Origin: Sphingomonas psychrotolerans
GTDB taxonomy: Bacteria > Pseudomonadota > Alphaproteobacteria > Sphingomonadales > Sphingomonadaceae
Direction: 5' to 3'
Assembly (NCBI RefSeq): GCF_002796605.1
Contig: NZ_CP024923.1
Coordinates: forward strand, 2,046,001 to 2,110,000
Length of the DNA stretch: 64,000 bases
Position numbers and translations under genes: made by a program. This document shows, in pieces, positions 51,301 to 60,597 of the stretch. The notes under the pieces are model-generated. The model had not been told where the DNA came from. It did no database searches and saw only the letters and a list, made by a program, of their open reading frames with translations. Each line of letters starts with the position of its first letter. The stretch's first letter is position 1.

Positions 51301-52533
51301 TCAGTCGTGCGCGGCGATCCACTGCTCGAGCACCGGCGCGATCTTCGTGCGCCACTTGGAGCCGTTGAAGATGCCGTAATGGCCGACTTCGGGCGCCATG
51401 TAATATTGCTTGAGCTTCGCCGGCAATTTATCCGCGATGGTCAGCGCCGCCCTCGTCTGGCCCAGCCCCGAAATGTCGTCGCGCTCGCCTTCGATCGCGA
51501 GGATCGCGACGTCGGTGATCGCCGAAGGATCGACCCGGCGCCCGCGGTGCAGCATCTCGCCCTTGGGAAGCGCATGCGCCTGGAACACCACGTCGATCGT
51601 CTGAAGGTAGAATTCCTCGGTCATGTCGCAGACCGAGCGATATTCCTCGTAGAATTTCATCGTCGAATCGGCGCCCTCACCGTCGCCGTCGACCAGATGC
51701 CGGAACATCTCCCAATGGCTGACCATGTGGCTGCCGAGGTTCATCGTCATGAACCCGGCAAGCTGCAGGAAGCCGGGATAGACCCGCCGCCCTGCCCCCG
51801 GATAGGTCACCGGAATCGTCGCGATGACGTTCTTCTCGAACCAGCTGTGCGGCCGCTCGGTCGCCAGCGTGTTGACTGCGGTCGGCGCCTCGCGCGTGTC
51901 GATCGGGCCGCCCATCATCGTCAGCGTCTTCGGCCGGTTGGGATGCTTGTCCGCGCTCATCAGCGCCGCGGCGGCGAAGGCGGGGACCGAAGGCTGGCAC
52001 ACCGCCAGCATGTGCGGGCGTGCGTTACCCTCAGCCCCGACATGGGCGAGGAACTCGACCAGATAGTCGATATAATCGTCGAGGTCGAAGCGGCCTTCGC
52101 TCAGCGGCACCAGCTTCGCGTCGCGCCAGTCGGTGATATAGACATCCGCCACCGGGAGCATACGCTCGACCGTGCCGCGCAGCAGCGTGGCATAATGGCC
52201 CGACATCGGCGCGACGATCAGCAATTTGGGGCCGCCTTCGACGCCGTTCCGTACGAAGCGCTTCAATTGCCCGAACGGTTTGCGCAGCACGACCTCCTCG
52301 TGCACCTCGACCTGCTTTCCGTCGATCGTAGTGTGATCGAGCGCGAAATCCGGCTTGCCGCGCGGCGCGGAGGCGTGCGCGAACACCTCGAGCGCCGAGG
52401 CGAGCACCGGTCCGCCGCCGAAATAGGCGAACGGATTGGCGGGATTGTTGAGCAGCCCCGCGGAGAAATTGGCCCAGGCACTGGCGCCGGCGAGGAGTGA
52501 CCGTTGAATCTCGTACGCGTCGTAGAGCATCAA
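51301..52533 (-). CDS. phaZ: Intracellular poly(3-hydroxybutyrate) depolymerase
   Basis: A 410-residue PhaZ of the TIGR01849 type that degrades native PHB granules in the cytoplasm. The nucleophile is a cysteine, not serine: Cys179 in MLAVCQPSVPAFAAAALMS, as in Ralstonia PhaZa1. Asp and His partners are likely in IEGERDDISGLGQ and APEVGHYGIFNGSKW. KLLIVAPMSGHYATLLRGTV and YITDWRDAKLVP are family motifs. GGAAGGAATT precedes the ATG. Its stop directly abuts the DUF1232 gene's stop. A promoter and a TGC-N3-GCA element lie upstream. Confidence 0.95.
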   Translation of the reverse strand: MMLYDAYEIQRSLLAGASAWANFSAGLLNNPANPFAYFGGGPVLASALEVFAHASAPRGKPDFALDHTTIDGKQVEVHEEVVLRKPFGQLKRFVRNGVEGGPKLLIVAPMSGHYATLLRGTVERMLPVADVYITDWRDAKLVPLSEGRFDLDDYIDYLVEFLAHVGAEGNARPHMLAVCQPSVPAFAAAALMSADKHPNRPKTLTMMGGPIDTREAPTAVNTLATERPHSWFEKNVIATIPVTYPGAGRRVYPGFLQLAGFMTMNLGSHMVSHWEMFRHLVDGDGEGADSTMKFYEEYRSVCDMTEEFYLQTIDVVFQAHALPKGEMLHRGRRVDPSAITDVAILAIEGERDDISGLGQTRAALTIADKLPAKLKQYYMAPEVGHYGIFNGSKWRTKIAPVLEQWIAAHD

Positions 52534-52577
52534 ATTCCTTCCACCGTCACCCGTTGGAACGGCGGCGACTTATCATA

Positions 52578-52607
52578 CTAATATAGCGCGCCGTGTTGCG
52601 GTGCAAC
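52578..52607 (-). promoter_or_regulatory. phaZ promoter with a PhaR-like inverted repeat
   Basis: On the - strand, TTGCAC (52606-52601) and TATTAG (52583-52578) are 17 bp apart, a plausible promoter 45 bp before the phaZ ATG. The -35 lies within the palindrome GTTGC-GGT-GCAAC at 52595-52607. A TGC-N3-GCA core is the type of element bound by the PHB-responsive repressor PhaR in Paracoccus. The PhaR gene is not in the window. Confidence 0.45.
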
Positions 52608-52650
52608 GTTGTCATACCAAATGTTCCAAATTTGGGACGAGTTCCCATTT

Positions 52651-52785
52651 CTCCCTCTCCGTCGGGAGAGGGAGGGAGCCGACGCAGTCGGCGGAAGGGT
52701 GAGGGTGACGACCTTCTTCCGCAGTCACCCTCACCCTTCCCACCGCTGCGCGGCGGGCCCCTTCCCTCTCCCGCCCGGGAGAGAG
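52651..52785. repeat. Intergenic palindromic repeat cluster (REP/RIMER-like)
   Basis: Three palindromes lie in the 304-bp gap between phaZ and the ABC exporter. CTCCCTCTCC and GGAGAGGGAG flank 52661-52664. The 17-bp arms GGAAGGGTGAGGGTGAC (52693-52709) and its exact inverse (52724-52740) enclose a 14-base loop. CTCTCCCG and CGGGAGAG (52766-52783) enclose CC. This mosaic of GGGAGAGGG and GGGTGAGGG motifs is the type of dispersed palindromic element common in intergenic regions of many Proteobacteria. The rest of the gap holds the phaZ promoter; no gene is present. Confidence 0.7.
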
Positions 52786-52837
52786 CGGGAGCAAGAGAAG
52801 GTTCCCCTCTCCTTTCAATCACGCTAGTCCGCGCGCC

Positions 52838-54619
52838 ATGCCCGATCCCGTCCCTGCGCCCGCCCCACAGTCCCGGCGCAAGCTCAGCAATCTGCTCGTC
52901 GTCTGGAGCTTCACCCGCCGCTACCCGCTCCAGCTGGCAGTGGCGACGCTGTCGCTGGTCGCCTCTTCGGTGGCGACTTTGTGGATCCCGCGCACTTTCA
53001 AGCAGATCGTCGACAACGGCTTCGCCGCGGGCGCGGACACCAGCAAGATCGGCGTCTATTTCCAAGGGTTGCTGCTCGTCGTCGTAGCGCTCGCGGTGGC
53101 CACCGCGGTGCGCTTCTTCTTCGTCTCGTGGGTCGGCGAGCGCACCGTCGCCGACATGCGCATGGCAGTGCACCGCAATCTGCTGCGTCTGCCGCCCAAA
53201 TGGTTCGAGGAGAACCGCCCCTCCGAAATCGCCTCGCGCCTGACATCGGACACCGCGATCGTGGAGATGGTGGTCGGCAACACCGTCTCGACTGCGCTGC
53301 GCAACCTGCTCACCGGCATCGGCGGCATTATCTACCTGTTCACGCTCGCGCCCGCGATCGCGGCCTATCTGCTCGTCGGCATCCCGGTGATCGTGCTGCC
53401 GATCGTCTGGCTCGGCAGCCGGGTCCGCAATTTGTCGCGGTCGAGCCAGGACCGCGTCGCCGATATCGGCGCGATCGCTTCGGAGACGCTCGGCGCGATG
53501 CGCATCGTCCAGGCCTTCGGACAGGAGAAGCGCGAGGCCGAGCGCTTCGAGGGCGCCGTCACACGCAGCTTCGCCGCCGCCAAGCGCCGCTTCGCGCTCC
53601 GCGCCGTGATGACCGCGGCAGTGATCGGCCTGCTGTTCACTGCGATCACGCTGATCATGTGGGACGCCGTATATGGCGTCGCCGAAGGCCGCATCTCGGG
53701 AGGCTCGATCACTGCCTTCGTGATCACCGCCGGGCTCGTCACCGGCTCGTTCGGCGCGCTGACCGAAGTCTATGGCGAACTGCTCCGCGGTTCGGGCGCC
53801 GCCAGCCGCCTCGCCGAGCTGCTGCGCGAGGAGCCCGACATTGCCGCTCCCGCCAACCCGCTGCCCCTCCCACAGCCGCCGCGGGGTGCAGTTGCCTTCG
53901 AGCAGGTCACCTTCCGCTACCCCACTCGCCCCGAAGTCTCCGCGCTGGCCGATTTCTCGCTCGACGTGCGCCCCGGCGAAACCATCGCCGTGGTCGGTCC
54001 CTCAGGCGCGGGCAAGTCGACCTTGTTCCAGCTGCTCCAGCGCTTCTACGATCCCGAAACTGGGGTGGTTCGCGTCGACGGTGTGGATGTACGCCAGGCC
54101 GATCCGGCCGAAATCCGTGGCCGCATGGCGATCGTCCCGCAAGACACCGTGATCTTCGGCGCCTCGGCACGCGACAATCTGCGCTACGGCGCGTGGGATG
54201 CGGACGATTCCGCGATCTGGGCAGCGGCCGAGGCCGCCAATGCCGGCGATTTCCTCCGCGAGCTGCCGCAGGGCCTCGACACCTTCCTCGGCGAGGCCGG
54301 CGCCCGCCTGTCGGGCGGCCAGCGCCAGCGGATCGCGATCGGTCGCGCCTTGCTGCGCGACGCGCCGATCCTGTTGCTCGACGAAGCCACCTCCGCGCTC
54401 GACGCCGAGAGTGAGCGTCTCGTCCAGGACGCGCTCGAGCGGTTGATGGAGAATCGCACCACGCTGGTGATCGCCCACCGGCTGGCAACCGTGCGCGCTG
54501 CCGACAGGATCATCGTCATGGACGACGGCCGCATCGTCGAGACCGGCACGCATGCCGAGCTGGTCGGCGCAAGCGGTCTCTATGCGCGGCTCGCGGCGCT
54601 GCAGTTCAACGAAGCCTGA
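52838..54619 (+). CDS. ABC exporter, fused membrane and ATPase (ABCB/MsbA-like)
   Basis: A 593-residue half-transporter. Six helices fill residues 20-330 (FTRRYPLQLAVATLSLVASS, AYLLVGIPVIVLPIVWLGSR, GLLFTAITLIMWDAVYGV). The ATPase carries Walker A GPSGAGKSTLFQLLQRFYDP, Q-loop IVPQDTVIFGASARDNLRYG, signature LSGGQRQRIAIGRAL, Walker B ILLLDEATSALDAE and the H-loop VIAHRLAT. It acts as a homo- or heterodimer in the inner membrane and exports lipid, drug or peptide; the substrate is not predictable. A short hairpin at 54661-54680 follows its stop. Confidence 0.93.
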   Translation: MPDPVPAPAPQSRRKLSNLLVVWSFTRRYPLQLAVATLSLVASSVATLWIPRTFKQIVDNGFAAGADTSKIGVYFQGLLLVVVALAVATAVRFFFVSWVGERTVADMRMAVHRNLLRLPPKWFEENRPSEIASRLTSDTAIVEMVVGNTVSTALRNLLTGIGGIIYLFTLAPAIAAYLLVGIPVIVLPIVWLGSRVRNLSRSSQDRVADIGAIASETLGAMRIVQAFGQEKREAERFEGAVTRSFAAAKRRFALRAVMTAAVIGLLFTAITLIMWDAVYGVAEGRISGGSITAFVITAGLVTGSFGALTEVYGELLRGSGAASRLAELLREEPDIAAPANPLPLPQPPRGAVAFEQVTFRYPTRPEVSALADFSLDVRPGETIAVVGPSGAGKSTLFQLLQRFYDPETGVVRVDGVDVRQADPAEIRGRMAIVPQDTVIFGASARDNLRYGAWDADDSAIWAAAEAANAGDFLRELPQGLDTFLGEAGARLSGGQRQRIAIGRALLRDAPILLLDEATSALDAESERLVQDALERLMENRTTLVIAHRLATVRAADRIIVMDDGRIVETGTHAELVGASGLYARLAALQFNEA

Positions 54620-54714
54620 GCGCCCCAATCTCACCCCTGCCCCGCGGCACGCACCTGCTTCCCGATTTCAGAAGATCGGGTATGGTGAGTCGCAAAGCTT
54701 GGCAGGAGAGAAAA

Positions 54715-55878
54715 ATGGCTGATCGCGAGTTCGACATCATCGTCTATGGCGCCACCGGTTTCACCGGCCGCCTCGTCGCCGAATATCTCGCAGCCAGGCA
54801 TGCTGATGTGAAATGGGCGATGGCCGGCCGCTCGCTGACCAAGCTCGAACAGGTCCGCGGCGAGATCGGGGCGCCCGCCGACACGCCCTTGCTCACCGCC
54901 AACGCCGACGATCCCGCCGCGTTGAAAGCGATGACCGCCCGGGCGCAGGTGGTGATCACCACTGTCGGCCCCTATCAGCTCTATGGCGAGCCCCTGCTCG
55001 CAGCGTGCGTCGAAACCGGCACCGGCTATGTCGATCTGTGCGGCGAACCCAATTTCATGCACGAGATGATCGGCAAATATCACGACGCCGCCAAGGTCAG
55101 CGGGGCGCGGATCGTCTTCTCGTGCGGCTTCGATTCGATCCCGTTCGATCTCGGCGTATGGACCGTCGAGCAGGAAGCGATCCGCCGCTTCGGCAAGCCC
55201 GCGCCGCGGGTCAAGGGTCGCGTCCGCGCGATGAAGGGCACGTTCTCGGGCGGCACCTTCGCCAGCGGCAAGGCCACCGCGGCTGCCGCGATGAAAGACC
55301 CTGCGGTGTTTAAGGCCCTGATCGATCCGTTCGCGCTCACGCCCGGCTTCGAGGGACCGACCCAGCCCAAGGGCGTGCTGCCCGAATATGACGAGGCCGT
55401 GGGCGGCTGGGTCGCGCCGTTCATGATGGCGGTGATCAACACCAAGAACGTCCACCGCACCAACTTCCTCGCCGGGCATCCGTACGGTGCGGATTTCCAA
55501 TATGACGAGATGATGGTCGCGCCGGGTCTGGGCGATATCGGCAAGGCCGCGGCCGAGGCGATCGCCAGGATGAACCCGATGAACTCGGACAAGGGCCCCG
55601 CTCCCGGCGAAGGCCCTGGCAAGGAAGAGCGCGAGACCGGCTATTACGACATCGCCTTCGTCGCCGAGATGCCCTCGGGCGAGCGCCTCACCGCCACGGT
55701 CAAGGGCGATCGCGACCCCGGCTATGGCTCGACCAGCAAGATGATCGCCGAGAGCGCGCTCTGCCTGATCCGCGACGTTCAGGGCGAAGGCGGCATCTGG
55801 ACCGCAGGCGCGCTGATGGCCGAGCCGCTCAAGAAACGGCTCGAAGCGAATGCCGGGCTCAGCTTCACGATCGACTGA
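54715..55878 (+). CDS. Saccharopine dehydrogenase-like NAD(P)-binding protein (trans-enoyl-reductase type)
   Basis: A 387-residue protein with N-terminal Rossmann fold (IIVYGATGFTGRLVAEYLAA) and the segments TTVGPYQLYGEPLLAACVET, YVDLCGEPNFMHEMIGKYHD and CGFDSIPFDLGVWTVEQEA of the saccharopine-dehydrogenase/enoyl-reductase superfamily (mycobacterial Rv2449c-like). These are usually involved in lipid metabolism rather than lysine. ATG 54715 is preceded by AGGAGAG; the ORF to 54682 has a non-conserved leader. The C-terminal MIAESALCLIRDVQGEGGIW matches the family. Confidence 0.9.
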   Translation: MADREFDIIVYGATGFTGRLVAEYLAARHADVKWAMAGRSLTKLEQVRGEIGAPADTPLLTANADDPAALKAMTARAQVVITTVGPYQLYGEPLLAACVETGTGYVDLCGEPNFMHEMIGKYHDAAKVSGARIVFSCGFDSIPFDLGVWTVEQEAIRRFGKPAPRVKGRVRAMKGTFSGGTFASGKATAAAAMKDPAVFKALIDPFALTPGFEGPTQPKGVLPEYDEAVGGWVAPFMMAVINTKNVHRTNFLAGHPYGADFQYDEMMVAPGLGDIGKAAAEAIARMNPMNSDKGPAPGEGPGKEERETGYYDIAFVAEMPSGERLTATVKGDRDPGYGSTSKMIAESALCLIRDVQGEGGIWTAGALMAEPLKKRLEANAGLSFTID

Positions 55879-55881
55879 CCG

Positions 55882-55900
55882 CTTGCAATGTAGGATTTCG
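55882..55900 (+). repeat. Dispersed 19-bp repeat, copy 2
   Basis: Identical to 41070-41088. It begins 4 bp after the stop of the preceding gene. The sequence CGAGTCAACC follows 122 bp later, and a related CGAGTCAACC follows copy 1 by 286 bp, so the two intergenic regions may share an ancestor. Confidence 0.8.
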
Positions 55901-56038
55901 AGTGCTGGGATCGAGCGGCCGGCTCGCGCCGCCGCTCTTTCAAATTGTTGGAGAAATGGGATCGATTGCGCGAGACTGGCGCGCAAGAATGTTGCGAGAT
56001 GAATCGCATTTCCGCAAACCGAGTCAACCTAAGCCGCG

Positions 56039-56361
56039 TCAGCCTTGATAGCCGAGCAGGATCACGCCAGCCGCGACGACACAAAACACGATCACGATCG
56101 GCACCAGTACACGCCGCCGCGAGTCGATCTCGGCCTGATAGGCGGCGCGATGGAGCCAGTAGCGCCCCGCGCCCGCCTCGCGGATCACGCCTTGCGCTGC
56201 ATCCGTTCGAACTGGCGCTGCGCGACAGGGTTCTGGGGCACATAAGCGACGGCATCCTCTGCGCTGATCGCATGATGGACGAAGAAGTGCGCGGCGATCT
56301 TGCGCCGCGCGCGCATCGTCATCCCCGCGATGATCGACAGACCCGGTGACACTGCGGCCAT
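56039..56361 (-). pseudogene. Small single-helix membrane protein gene, interrupted by one frameshift
   Basis: One protein is split over two frames. The N-terminal part (MAAVSPGLSIIAGMTMRARR to RQFERMQRK) starts at ATG 56361 and runs into TGA at 56185. The C-terminal part continues in another frame as GVIREAGAGRYWLHRAAYQA, then a membrane helix VPIVIVFCVVAAGVILLGY. Adding one G at the plus-strand CC pair 56190-56191 joins them into a 107-residue protein with one C-terminal helix. The joined sequence reads smoothly, so a base has probably been lost from the sequence or the gene is newly broken. Function unknown. Confidence 0.8.
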
Positions 56362-56417
56362 GCTCGCCCCCCTGTGCAGCGCGGAGGCTGACACGGGAAA
56401 CGGGCGAGCTCAACTGC

Positions 56418-58700
56418 CTATCGCTTGCGCCCCTGGTGGCGGATGTTCGCCGGTCGGCCGCGATGCTTGATGACGCGCTTGGGTCCGCGTCCGCGCTCCT
56501 CGCGTCCGCCATTGCTCGATGCCGAGCCCTTGCCGTCGGGAAGCTCGAAGCGCAGCGCGCCGGAGATCGGATTGGCCTCGGCCAGCCGTAGCTTGAGCCG
56601 CTGGCCCATCGCGAAGAATTCGCCGGTATCCTCGCCGATCAGCCGCTGGCTCGCTTCGTCGTAGCGGAAATATTCGGTGCCGAGATCGCGCACCGGGACC
56701 AGCCCGTCGCCCCCGATGCCGTCGATCGTCGCGAAGAAGCCGAAATTCTGCACCCCGGTGATCCGCGCATCCATCACCTCGCCGACATGCGCGGAGAGAT
56801 AGGCGGCGACGTAGCGGTCGATCGTCTCGCGTTCGGCCTCCATCGCCCGGCGCTCGAGTGTCGAGATGCTTTCGCCGATCCGATCCATCGACCCGGCCTC
56901 TTCGGCGGTGAGACCGCCTGGCCCGAGCTTATAGGCATCGACCAGCGAGCGGTGGACGATCAGGTCGGCGTAACGGCGGATCGGTGAGGTGAAGTGTCCG
57001 TAGCTTCCCAGCGACAGCCCGAAATGCCCGGCATTCTGCGGCCCATAATAGGCCTGGGTCTGGGTCCGCAGCACCTGCTGCATCACTTCATCGCGGAAGT
57101 CCGCCTCGCCCACCAGTTCGAGGATGCGGTTGAAGGTCGCGGGCTTGATCACCTGCCCCAGCGCGAACTCCATGTCGTACGTCTTGAGATATTCCTTGAG
57201 CGCGACCAGCTTCTCGCGCGCCGGCGGCTCATGGACGCGGTACATCACCGGCGCCTTCTTCGCCTCCAGCGCCTTGGCCGCGGCGACGTTGGCTGCGATC
57301 ATATAATCCTCGATCAGCTTGTGCGCATCGAGGCGCTCACGCGGCGCGACCGAGAGGATCCGGCCCTTTTCATCGAGCACGATCCGCCGCTCGGGCAAAT
57401 CGAGGTCGAGCGGCTCGCGCTTCTCGCGCGCCTTGTTGAGTGCCCGCCAGCAGTCCCACAGCGGCCGCAGCGCAGCTTCGATCGTTGCGCGCTTCGCGGT
57501 GCCCGGCAGATACGCGTCGTCGAGCAGTGCCCGCGGCGAACCCGGCCCGTCGATGATCGTCTGCGCATCATCATAGGCGATATTCGCGGCGATGCTCACC
57601 ACAGCACGGCTGAAGCGCCACGACTTCAACTCACCCTGCTTGCCCACCTGTAGGTGGCAGACCAAGGCCGCACGGTCCTCGCCCTCCTTGAGCGAGCATA
57701 TTTCGGCCGAAAGGATTTCGGGCAGCATCGGCACGACCCGATCGGGGAAATAGACCGAATTGCCCCGCTTGCGCGCCTCGCGATCGAGTTCCGAGCCGGG
57801 ACGGACATAGAAGCTGACATCGGCGATCGCGACCACGGCCTTCCAGCCGCCTTCGTTTTTGGGATCGTCGTCGGGCGCCGCCCAGACCGCGTCGTCGTGA
57901 TCACGCGCATCGGCGGGATCGATCGCCACGATCGGCAAGTCGCGCAGATCCTCGCGCTCGCCCAGCGGCTGTTTCGAGACGCGCTCGGCCTCGGCGATCA
58001 GCTCGTCGGAGAAGACATTGGGGATGCCGTGGCGATGGATCGCGATCAACGAGAAGCTGCGCGGCGCGAAGGGATCGCCCAGCCGCTCGACGACATGGGC
58101 GAAGATCCGCGGTGGCTTGCCGGCCTTGTTGGCGAGCACGAGATCGCCCGGTTCGGCGCCGTTGCGCTCCGAGATCGGGTAGCTGTTGCGCTCCTTCTTG
58201 TCGACGCCGCGCAGATACAGGCGCCCACCCTCCTCGTGGACGACGCCGAGCATCTGCTCTTCGCCGCCTGCGAGCTTTTTCATCGGATGCGCAATCCAGC
58301 CTTTGCCAGCCTCTTCGGTGCGCGCGAGGATGCGATCGCCGACGCCCAACGCCGATCTTTTTCCGCGCTGCTCGCGCACGCGCAGCCGCGGCACCGGGAT
58401 GCCCTCGGCCTCCCAGCGCTCGGGCACTGCCCACACGGCATCGCCGTCGGCGTCGGTGATCCGCAGTACGGTCACCTTGGGAACGCCGCCCATCTTGTGG
58501 AAGGCCCGGCCAGGTGCGCTGTCGATCAGCCCCTCGTCGCCCATGTCCTTGAGCAGCGCCTTGAGCGCGATCTTGTCCTGTGCATGCAGCCCGAACGCCT
58601 TGGCGATCTCGCGCTTGCCCGCAGGGGTCGGGGATGTGGAAATGAAATCGAGGATCTGCTCCCTTGTGGGCAGACCCGTTCTTGTCTTTTGTCTTGTCAT
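56418..58700 (-). CDS. rnr: Ribonuclease R
   Basis: A 760-residue 3'-5' exoribonuclease. Order: N-terminal winged helix (REIAKAFGLHAQDKIALKAL), cold-shock-type domains, RNB catalytic domain with the metal site VAIDPADARDHDDAVWA and HFTSPIRRYADLIVHR, then an S1 domain (GEVMDARITGVQNFGFFATI) and a basic tail (RGRPANIRHQGRKR). It degrades structured RNA, tmRNA-tagged messages and rRNA fragments in the cytoplasm. ATG 58700 is 53 bp from the divergent glpD start, so both share one short promoter region. Confidence 0.95.
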   Translation of the reverse strand: MTRQKTRTGLPTREQILDFISTSPTPAGKREIAKAFGLHAQDKIALKALLKDMGDEGLIDSAPGRAFHKMGGVPKVTVLRITDADGDAVWAVPERWEAEGIPVPRLRVREQRGKRSALGVGDRILARTEEAGKGWIAHPMKKLAGGEEQMLGVVHEEGGRLYLRGVDKKERNSYPISERNGAEPGDLVLANKAGKPPRIFAHVVERLGDPFAPRSFSLIAIHRHGIPNVFSDELIAEAERVSKQPLGEREDLRDLPIVAIDPADARDHDDAVWAAPDDDPKNEGGWKAVVAIADVSFYVRPGSELDREARKRGNSVYFPDRVVPMLPEILSAEICSLKEGEDRAALVCHLQVGKQGELKSWRFSRAVVSIAANIAYDDAQTIIDGPGSPRALLDDAYLPGTAKRATIEAALRPLWDCWRALNKAREKREPLDLDLPERRIVLDEKGRILSVAPRERLDAHKLIEDYMIAANVAAAKALEAKKAPVMYRVHEPPAREKLVALKEYLKTYDMEFALGQVIKPATFNRILELVGEADFRDEVMQQVLRTQTQAYYGPQNAGHFGLSLGSYGHFTSPIRRYADLIVHRSLVDAYKLGPGGLTAEEAGSMDRIGESISTLERRAMEAERETIDRYVAAYLSAHVGEVMDARITGVQNFGFFATIDGIGGDGLVPVRDLGTEYFRYDEASQRLIGEDTGEFFAMGQRLKLRLAEANPISGALRFELPDGKGSASSNGGREERGRGPKRVIKHRGRPANIRHQGRKR

Positions 58701-58753
58701 TGATCCTGAAGATAGGGACTCGCGGCAACTTGTCCAACCACGTAACTGACCCC

Positions 58754-60211
58754 ATGCGCTACGACCTTCTCATCGTCGGCGGCGGGATCAACGGCTGCGC
58801 GATCGCCCGCGAAGCATCGCTGGCGGGGCTGAAGATATTGCTGGTCGAGAAAGACGACCTCGCCAGCCACACCAGCTCGGCTTCGACCAAGCTGATCCAT
58901 GGCGGCCTGCGCTATCTCGAGAGGTACGAATTCCGCCTGGTTCGCGAGGCCCTCCACGAGCGCGAGCGCCTGCTCGCCGCCGCGCCGCACTTGATTCGCC
59001 CGATGCTCTTCGTGCTGCCCCATGCGCATTCGGTCCGTCCCTGGTGGATGGTGCGTGCCGGGCTCTGGCTCTACGATCTGCTCGCCGGCCAATCTTCGCT
59101 GCCCCGCTCGCGTAGCCTTCACTCCACCGACACCCCCTTCACCGGTCCCCTGGCGGGCGAGCATCGCGGCTTCGTCTATTCGGACGCATGGGTGGACGAC
59201 GCCCGGCTCACGCTCGCCAATGCACTGGACGCCGCCGCGCACGAGGCCGAGATCGCCACCCGAACCGAGCTCCTCTCGGCAAGCCGCGAGGGCGACCATT
59301 GGCGGGCGACGCTCGCCGACGGGCGCACCGTCGAGGCTCGTGGCCTCGTCAACGCTGCCGGCCCTTGGGTGCGAACGCTACTCAATAGCCTGTCTGTTAC
59401 GAGTCATTCGCAGGTTCGCCTGGTCAAAGGCAGTCACATCGTCGTACCGCGGCTGTTCGAAGGCGACCACGCCTATATCCTCCAGCAGCCTGACCGGCGG
59501 ATCGTTTTCGCCATCCCCTATGAGGGCGGCTTCACCGAGATCGGTACCACCGACGTGCCCGTCGAGCAGCCTGAAGATGCGATCTGTTCGCAAGAGGAGA
59601 TCCAGTATCTCTGCGACGCGGTGAATCGCTATTTCACGCGGCAGGTCTCGCCCGACGATATTGCGTGGAACTGGTCCGGCGTCCGCCCGCTCCATGACGA
59701 CGGCGCCGCCCGGGCGCAGGCAGTGACGCGCGATTACGTGCTCGAACTCGACGCAGAGGCCGCGCCGCTGCTTTCGATCTTCGGCGGCAAGATCACCACC
59801 GCCCGCGCGCTTGCCGAAGAGGCGATGGAAAAGATCGGCCCCCTCCTCGGCATCGCACCGCGCTGCCGCACCCGAGCCCGTGCCTTTCCCGGTGGGATGA
59901 TCGCCGGGTTCGACTTGCATCTCGAACATGTTCGGAGCCGCTGGCCCTTCCTCGGCGCGGATCGCGCCCGGCGAATGGCGCATGCTTATGGGACGTTGAT
60001 CGGCGAGTTGCTCGGCGATGCCCGCGACGAGGCGGCGATGGGGCAGTCGTTCGGCGCCGGCCTGACCGAGATCGAGGCCCGCTGGATGCACGACCGCGAA
60101 TGGGCGCGCTCTGCCGATGACGCGCTCTTCCGCCGCTCGAAGCTGGGACTGCACCTGACGAGCGTCGAGCGCGACGCATTTACCCGGTGGTGGACTGCAA
60201 CATTCGCTTAA
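58754..60211 (+). CDS. glpD: FAD-dependent sn-glycerol-3-phosphate dehydrogenase
   Basis: A 485-residue flavoprotein. The FAD-binding motif is LLIVGGGINGCAIAREASLA, followed by HTSSASTKLIHGGLRYLERY. The central part has VKGSHIVVPRLFEGDHAYIL and ETGTTDVP-type residues (TEIGTTDVPVEQPEDA). The C-terminal cap contains LSIFGGKITTARALAEEAM. It oxidises glycerol-3-phosphate to DHAP with quinone as acceptor at the inner-membrane face. ATG 58754 fits the family; the open frame to 58664 crosses the rnr start. It is monocistronic and divergent from rnr. Confidence 0.95.
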   Translation: MRYDLLIVGGGINGCAIAREASLAGLKILLVEKDDLASHTSSASTKLIHGGLRYLERYEFRLVREALHERERLLAAAPHLIRPMLFVLPHAHSVRPWWMVRAGLWLYDLLAGQSSLPRSRSLHSTDTPFTGPLAGEHRGFVYSDAWVDDARLTLANALDAAAHEAEIATRTELLSASREGDHWRATLADGRTVEARGLVNAAGPWVRTLLNSLSVTSHSQVRLVKGSHIVVPRLFEGDHAYILQQPDRRIVFAIPYEGGFTEIGTTDVPVEQPEDAICSQEEIQYLCDAVNRYFTRQVSPDDIAWNWSGVRPLHDDGAARAQAVTRDYVLELDAEAAPLLSIFGGKITTARALAEEAMEKIGPLLGIAPRCRTRARAFPGGMIAGFDLHLEHVRSRWPFLGADRARRMAHAYGTLIGELLGDARDEAAMGQSFGAGLTEIEARWMHDREWARSADDALFRRSKLGLHLTSVERDAFTRWWTATFA

Positions 60212-60261
60212 CCACTTGTTGATAACTGCTCCCTAGCGTTTCCGCCGGGGGCAGGACGAAT

Positions 60262-60594
60262 ATGGCAACGAGGCTTTCGCAGTATCGGACGGTAAGCCCT
60301 GCGCTCGTCGAGCAGCGCAGCGCGCCGCGCCACCGCATCCTCGTCAGCCGCGCCACCGTCCGCAAGCAGGGGAATGCCGCGGTCGAAGCCACTCTCGGCG
60401 ATCTCTCGGTCTATGGCTGCCGCCTCGCCTGCGCGAGCGAACATCCCGAAGGCGAGCGTCTGTGGTTGCGTCTGCAGGGCGGCCTGCCGATCGCCGCGAC
60501 GGTGGTGTGGAACGACGGCGACAATATCGGCTGCCGCTTCGATGCGCCGATCGAACGCAGCCTGATGCGTTCGCTCACCCTGGTGATCTGCTGA
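60262..60594 (+). CDS. PilZ-domain protein
   Basis: A 110-residue protein. The c-di-GMP motif is APRHRILVSR (RxxxR-like) and DLSVYGCRL ((D/N)xSxxG). A short beta-barrel follows (LPIAATVVWNDGDNIGCRFD). It is likely a single-domain cyclic-di-GMP receptor that regulates a motility, polysaccharide or biofilm process; the partner is unknown. It is not close to any GGDEF or EAL gene in the window. It lies 50 bp after glpD. Confidence 0.88.
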   Translation: MATRLSQYRTVSPALVEQRSAPRHRILVSRATVRKQGNAAVEATLGDLSVYGCRLACASEHPEGERLWLRLQGGLPIAATVVWNDGDNIGCRFDAPIERSLMRSLTLVIC

Positions 60595-60597
60595 AGC

